Assembly: GCF_009653635.1 (NCBI RefSeq)
Contig: NZ_PPFD01000003.1
Coordinates: forward strand, 948,955-1,012,954
Length of the DNA: 64,000 nucleotides
Reading direction: 5' to 3'
Source of the DNA: Endozoicomonas sp. OPT23
GTDB lineage: Bacteria; Pseudomonadota; Gammaproteobacteria; Pseudomonadales; Endozoicomonadaceae
The position numbers and the translations under genes were made by a program. The notes beneath the pieces were generated by a model that did not search any database, was not told the DNA's origin, and saw nothing but the letters and a program-made list of their open reading frames with translations. The first letter of the stretch is position 1; every line of letters begins with the position of its first letter. This document shows, piece after piece, positions 60,876-64,000 of the stretch.

Positions 60876-61520
60876 ATGTCATCTCTGTCGTTGCGTAATC
60901 GCATCTGCCAGGGCGCCGAAGCGCTTTCTGTTTCTTTATCCGATACTCAGGCTGACCTGCTGACCCGGTATGTTGAATTACTGGTCAAATGGAACAAGGC
61001 TTTCAACCTTACGGCTGTCCGCGACCCTGAAGAAATGGTGTCTCGCCATATTCTGGACAGCCTCAGCATCGCGCCGTTTATGGAAGGCGAGCACCTGATG
61101 GATGTTGGCTCTGGTCCCGGTTTGCCAGGTATACCCATGGCCATTCTGAATCCTGAAAAGCAGTTCACCTGTGTTGACAGCAATGGCAAAAAAACCCGAT
61201 TTATGACTCAGGCAGTGGCTGAATTGGGTTTGAAAAATGTATTTGTTACCAATGAGCGTTGTGAGTCGTTTAAAGCTGACCAACCTTTTGATGTCATTAT
61301 GTCTCGAGCGTTCAGCTCTTTGATTGATATGGTTGATGGTACTGAACATTTGCTGGCCAAAGGCGGAAAGTTTCTGGCAATGAAAGGTCTTTATCCTGAT
61401 CAGGAGTACAAAGACTTGCTGGAAAAACACCCTGAAATTGTCATGACAGAAAGTCATGCTCTGGAAGTTCCTGGCTGTGAAGCGCAGAGACATCTGGTCA
61501 TTTTGAGGTCAGGTCAGTAA
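60876..61520 (+). CDS. rsmG: 16S rRNA m7G527 methyltransferase RsmG (GidB)
   Basis: The frame opens at 60753, but ATG 60876 gives the family N-terminus and length (214 residues; E. coli 207). LMDVGSGPGLPGIPMAI is the SAM-binding motif, followed by CVDSNGKKTRFMTQAVAELGL and SRAFSSLIDM. Methylates 16S rRNA G527; loss gives low-level streptomycin resistance in other bacteria. Confidence 0.96.
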   Translation: MSSLSLRNRICQGAEALSVSLSDTQADLLTRYVELLVKWNKAFNLTAVRDPEEMVSRHILDSLSIAPFMEGEHLMDVGSGPGLPGIPMAILNPEKQFTCVDSNGKKTRFMTQAVAELGLKNVFVTNERCESFKADQPFDVIMSRAFSSLIDMVDGTEHLLAKGGKFLAMKGLYPDQEYKDLLEKHPEIVMTESHALEVPGCEAQRHLVILRSGQ

Positions 61521-61570
61521 GCTGTTTGAGTAAACAGATTTTTATCTGGTGGATGGGGCACTGCTAGCAG

Positions 61571-61599
61571 AGCCCCCCGGGGCTGACAGGAACGTCAGC
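61571..61599 (+). other. two small hairpins between rsmG and parA
   Basis: AGCCC/GGGCT (61571-61584) and GCTGAC/GTCAGC (61582-61599) overlap by 3 nt, so only one can form fully. No T-tract follows. Confidence 0.35.
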
Positions 61600-61638
61600 T
61601 ACTGAATAAAGAATATAGCTATAACAACGGTAGCAGCA

Positions 61639-62442
61639 GTGGGAAAAATTCTAGCGGTAACTAATCAGAAGGGCGGCGTAGGGAAAACCACTTCCTGTAT
61701 TAACCTTGCCGCCTCCCTGGCAGCGACCAAGCGCAGAGTGCTGCTGGTTGATATGGACCCTCAGGGCAATGCCACTACAGGAAGTGGCGTTGATAAGCAT
61801 GAGCTGGAGCGCTCTGTTTATCATGTTCTGACAGGGCAGGGCAGTATTCATGATGCCATTCAGAAGCCGGAAGAGTCCGGTTATGACGTTCTGCCGGGCA
61901 ACGCCGACACCACTGCTGCTGAAGTTGAACTGATGACTATGGAAGGCAAGGAAACTCGTTTACGAGACGCCCTTGCAGAAGTCGCTGATCGTTATGACTT
62001 TATTCTGATTGATTGTCCACCGTCGTTAAACATGTTGACCCTTAACGCTCTTGCTGCGGCCGAAGGCGTTATTATCCCTATGCAGTGCGAGTACTATGCC
62101 CTTGAAGGGCTGACCGCATTGATGGAAACCATCACCGGGATTCGTCAGACCATAAACCCCAGGCTTCATATAGAGGGGCTGCTGCGGACTATGTATGACC
62201 CGCGTATCGGTCTGACCAACGAAGTATCCCGACAGCTGATCAGTCATTTTGGCGAACAGGTTTATCGCACAGTAATACCTCGCAATGTTCGCCTAGCTGA
62301 AGCACCAAGCCATGGAGTACCTGTTCTGAACTACGACAAGAACTCCAGAGGTGCGATAGCCTATCTGGCACTGGCGGGAGAAGTGGTTCGCCGGCAAGAT
62401 AAGGTGAAAGGGCTCAACACAGAAAGGAAGACTGCGAGCTGA
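61639..62442 (+). CDS. parA: chromosome partitioning ATPase ParA (Soj)
   Basis: A 267-residue deviant-Walker ATPase. NQKGGVGKTTSCINLAASL has the signature KGGVGKT; DMDPQGNATTGSG is the A' motif, and DCPPSLNMLTLNAL Walker B. It starts at GTG 61639. It drives origin segregation on ParB-parS; the parS sites here lie in recF. Confidence 0.97.
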   Translation: MGKILAVTNQKGGVGKTTSCINLAASLAATKRRVLLVDMDPQGNATTGSGVDKHELERSVYHVLTGQGSIHDAIQKPEESGYDVLPGNADTTAAEVELMTMEGKETRLRDALAEVADRYDFILIDCPPSLNMLTLNALAAAEGVIIPMQCEYYALEGLTALMETITGIRQTINPRLHIEGLLRTMYDPRIGLTNEVSRQLISHFGEQVYRTVIPRNVRLAEAPSHGVPVLNYDKNSRGAIAYLALAGEVVRRQDKVKGLNTERKTAS

Positions 62443-63371
62443 TGGCTAAAAGACGTCTGGGAACTAACCTGAGTGCATTGATGGGAGGGGCCAAACTCGA
62501 TTCCTCCATTTCCAATGACCTTTCTGCACCGGAAGCAGTAGCAAACGAGCCTGCTGTCGTGAAAGACAATGTTAAAAGCACTGCGAAAGACAAAGAGTTA
62601 AGAGAGTTACCTGTCGAATTTATTTCTCGAGGCAAGTATCAGCCTCGACGAGATATGCACCCGGATGCTCTGGAAGAACTGGCTGAAAGCATTAAAGCCC
62701 AAGGCATTATGCAGCCTATTGTGGTTCGCCCGCTAAGCAACAACCGTTATGAAATCATTGCCGGTGAACGACGCTGGCGTGCAGCACAGATTGCTGGTCT
62801 TGCTGAAGTTCCTGCTTTGATTCGTGATGTTCCTGATGAAGCTGCCATTGCCATGGCGCTGATCGAGAACATTCAGCGTGAAGACCTGAACCCGATTGAA
62901 GAAGCCATTGCTCTCTCCCGCCTGCAAAAAGAGTTTGAGCTGACTCAGCAGGAGGTGGCTGAAGCTGTCGGTAAATCCAGAACTGCGGTCGCAAATATCC
63001 TGCGTCTTATGTCGCTCAGTGATGATGTGAAGAAGATGCTTGAGTATGGCGATCTGGAAATGGGTCACGCTCGTGCACTGTTGTCACTGTCTGATATGGA
63101 ACAGTTGGAAGCGGCCAGAACCATTGTTGCCAAAGGCCTCTCTGTGAGACAGACCGAAGCTATGGTTCGCCGTATGCTGCAGGAGAAAGAGCAGAGCAAG
63201 AAGAAGGTTCAGACTAAAATCGATCCTGATATCAAACGCCTCGAAGATGACCTGTCGGACAAGATTGGTGCAAGCGTAGCTATTCAGCACAGTGCCAAAG
63301 GTAAAGGGAAGCTGGTGATCTCTTACAGTTCTCTGGATGAGTTGGATGGAGTTCTGGCTCATATCAAATAA
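62442..63371 (+). CDS. parB: chromosome partitioning protein ParB (Spo0J)
   Basis: A 309-residue CTPase clamp. It starts 1 bp into the parA stop (TGATGG). Residues 1-10 resemble the ParA-stimulating N-terminus. PVEFISRGKYQPRRDM and the GERRWRAAQIAGL and ENIQREDLNPIEEA boxes form the ParB/Srx domain; the helix-turn-helix (TQQEVAEAVGKSRTAVANILRLM) binds parS; the C-terminus dimerises. Followed by a terminator at 63379-63406. Confidence 0.97.
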   Translation: MAKRRLGTNLSALMGGAKLDSSISNDLSAPEAVANEPAVVKDNVKSTAKDKELRELPVEFISRGKYQPRRDMHPDALEELAESIKAQGIMQPIVVRPLSNNRYEIIAGERRWRAAQIAGLAEVPALIRDVPDEAAIAMALIENIQREDLNPIEEAIALSRLQKEFELTQQEVAEAVGKSRTAVANILRLMSLSDDVKKMLEYGDLEMGHARALLSLSDMEQLEAARTIVAKGLSVRQTEAMVRRMLQEKEQSKKKVQTKIDPDIKRLEDDLSDKIGASVAIQHSAKGKGKLVISYSSLDELDGVLAHIK

Positions 63372-63378
63372 GCCATTC

Positions 63379-63406
63379 GGGTCAGCGTTCTGTTGACCCT
63401 GTTTTT
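63379..63406 (+). terminator. intrinsic terminator of parAB
   Basis: GGGTCA (63379-63384) pairs with TGACCC (63394-63399) over a 9-nt loop, followed by TGTTTTT. Confidence 0.75.
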
Positions 63407-63599
63407 CAAGCCTACATTTCTATTTCGTATTCCACCGCTTTGTCTCATGAATTACTGAATTATTTCGGGTAAGTTTCATATTTGTCGAATTTTAAAAGTT
63501 TATGCATTAATTTCCGGCTTCACTATTACCCAATTATTATCGGATAAACTTAAGTGCTTAAGCTATAGGTATTAGATCCACTCTCTTGAGTGCTCATTT

Positions 63600-64000
63600 T
63601 TAAGCTGTGGGGAAGTCTGGTTGTGCATCAAACCAAATATCTTCATCATCATCTGTAAAGTGAATTTCCCCAGTGCTATCAATTTCTCCAGAGGTGATAG
63701 AACTATTTTCAATCAGGGAAGCAACTATGTTTTCTACGTCAGTTGGTGTTGTCCACCCCCAGGCTTCAGGCACTTGACTCGCAGCTTCAGCAGGTAGGCC
63801 TGCTTTAATGATTTCAAGAACGCTTTTAGAGCAATTCATACTCAGCATCTCAAAATTACGGCTTTCTTTTATTTCTTTTGCTTTTGCCTTCATGGCTTCA
63901 ACATCTAAACCTTGTATAGGAATAGCAAACACGCCCTCATCGGGCCTGAGGTAGTTACTGCCAGGTTTGGTTGTTAAGGACATAACTTTATTTTCTGACG
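63600..64000 (-). CDS. papain-like fold C-terminal region, gene runs off the right edge (5' part missing)
   Basis: An uninterrupted frame from TAA 63600 to the window end; a Met at 63983 is present but the frame stays open above it, so the gene may begin beyond 64000. The part seen (127 residues from that Met) has FEMLSMNCSKSVLEIIKAGLP (44-64; Cys51) and WGWTTPTDVENIVASLIENS (75-94), a pattern common in permuted papain-like effectors (Asn-Cys-Ser helix then W-x-P-x-x-V). The expected upstream His strand would be off the edge. The acidic tail is disordered. A lone minus-strand gene after parAB. Confidence 0.5.
   Translation of the reverse strand, partial: SENKVMSLTTKPGSNYLRPDEGVFAIPIQGLDVEAMKAKAKEIKESRNFEMLSMNCSKSVLEIIKAGLPAEAASQVPEAWGWTTPTDVENIVASLIENSSITSGEIDSTGEIHFTDDDEDIWFDAQPDFPTA

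Overview
This 64 kb window is the chromosomal replication-origin region of a gammaproteobacterium. From memory of the Pseudomonas chromosome, the backbone runs in nearly the same order: aroE-hemF-tsaC-dprA-lysM | def-fmt-rsmB-trkA | glyQ-glyS-gmhB-plsC | gyrB-recF-dnaN-dnaA | oriC | rpmH-rnpA-yidD-yidC-mnmE | mnmG-rsmG-parA-parB. Moderate base composition, a eukaryotic-type S-adenosylmethionine decarboxylase, and several lone genes with OTU-like, calpain-like or other papain-fold signatures point to a host-associated marine lineage. Oceanospirillales, perhaps Endozoicomonadaceae, is my best guess, but it is an inference without any database search.

Layout. 1-320: C-terminus of a MarC-family membrane protein. 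914-6551: complete oppABCDF peptide importer, with a 28-bp palindrome upstream and competing hairpins between oppA and oppB. 6676-11075: accessory island with a secreted OTU-like protein, an MFS transporter and a calpain-like protein. 11307-16006: four overlapping genes speE-speA-speD-speB, enough to go from arginine and S-adenosylmethionine to spermidine. 16055-23169: leftward genes lysM, dprA, purE, tsaC, hemF, aroE, a YiiX-like papain-fold gene and an unknown secreted protein. 23567-32225: a small unknown gene, def, a FAD-monooxygenase-like unknown, fmt, rsmB, trkA, trkH. 32219-33730: lone papain-like/coiled-coil gene. 34067-38613: glyQS, gmhB, plsC. 38648-45942: leftward gmhA and gyrB-recF-dnaN-dnaA. 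46.1-46.6 kb: oriC. 46779-51527: rpmH to mnmE. 51567-57383: marC remnant, SGNH hydrolase, fbpABC iron importer. 57588-58064: a YtfJ-family gene. 58.36-58.64 kb: second cluster of DnaA-box-like sites. 58798-63371: mnmG, rsmG, parA, parB. 63600-64000: edge gene with a papain-like Cys motif.

How the parts relate. DnaA, oriC, DnaN, GyrB, RecF and ParA/ParB form the replication and segregation core; two perfect parS sites lie inside recF. Translation and RNA-modification genes fill most of the rest (def, fmt, rsmB, glyQS, tsaC, rnpA, rpmH, mnmE, mnmG, rsmG). Foreign-looking genes sit singly or in small groups at junctions between conserved blocks and hardly ever inside them. Five of them carry cysteine-protease or papain-fold signatures of different subfamilies, so the origin region looks like a landing zone for effector-like genes. 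The less expected metabolic points are the eukaryotic-type SpeD, and a PurE homologue with Leu at the position of the catalytic His.

I saw no rRNA, tRNA, CRISPR array or intact insertion sequence. Motif positions, DnaA boxes and hairpins were found by eye.
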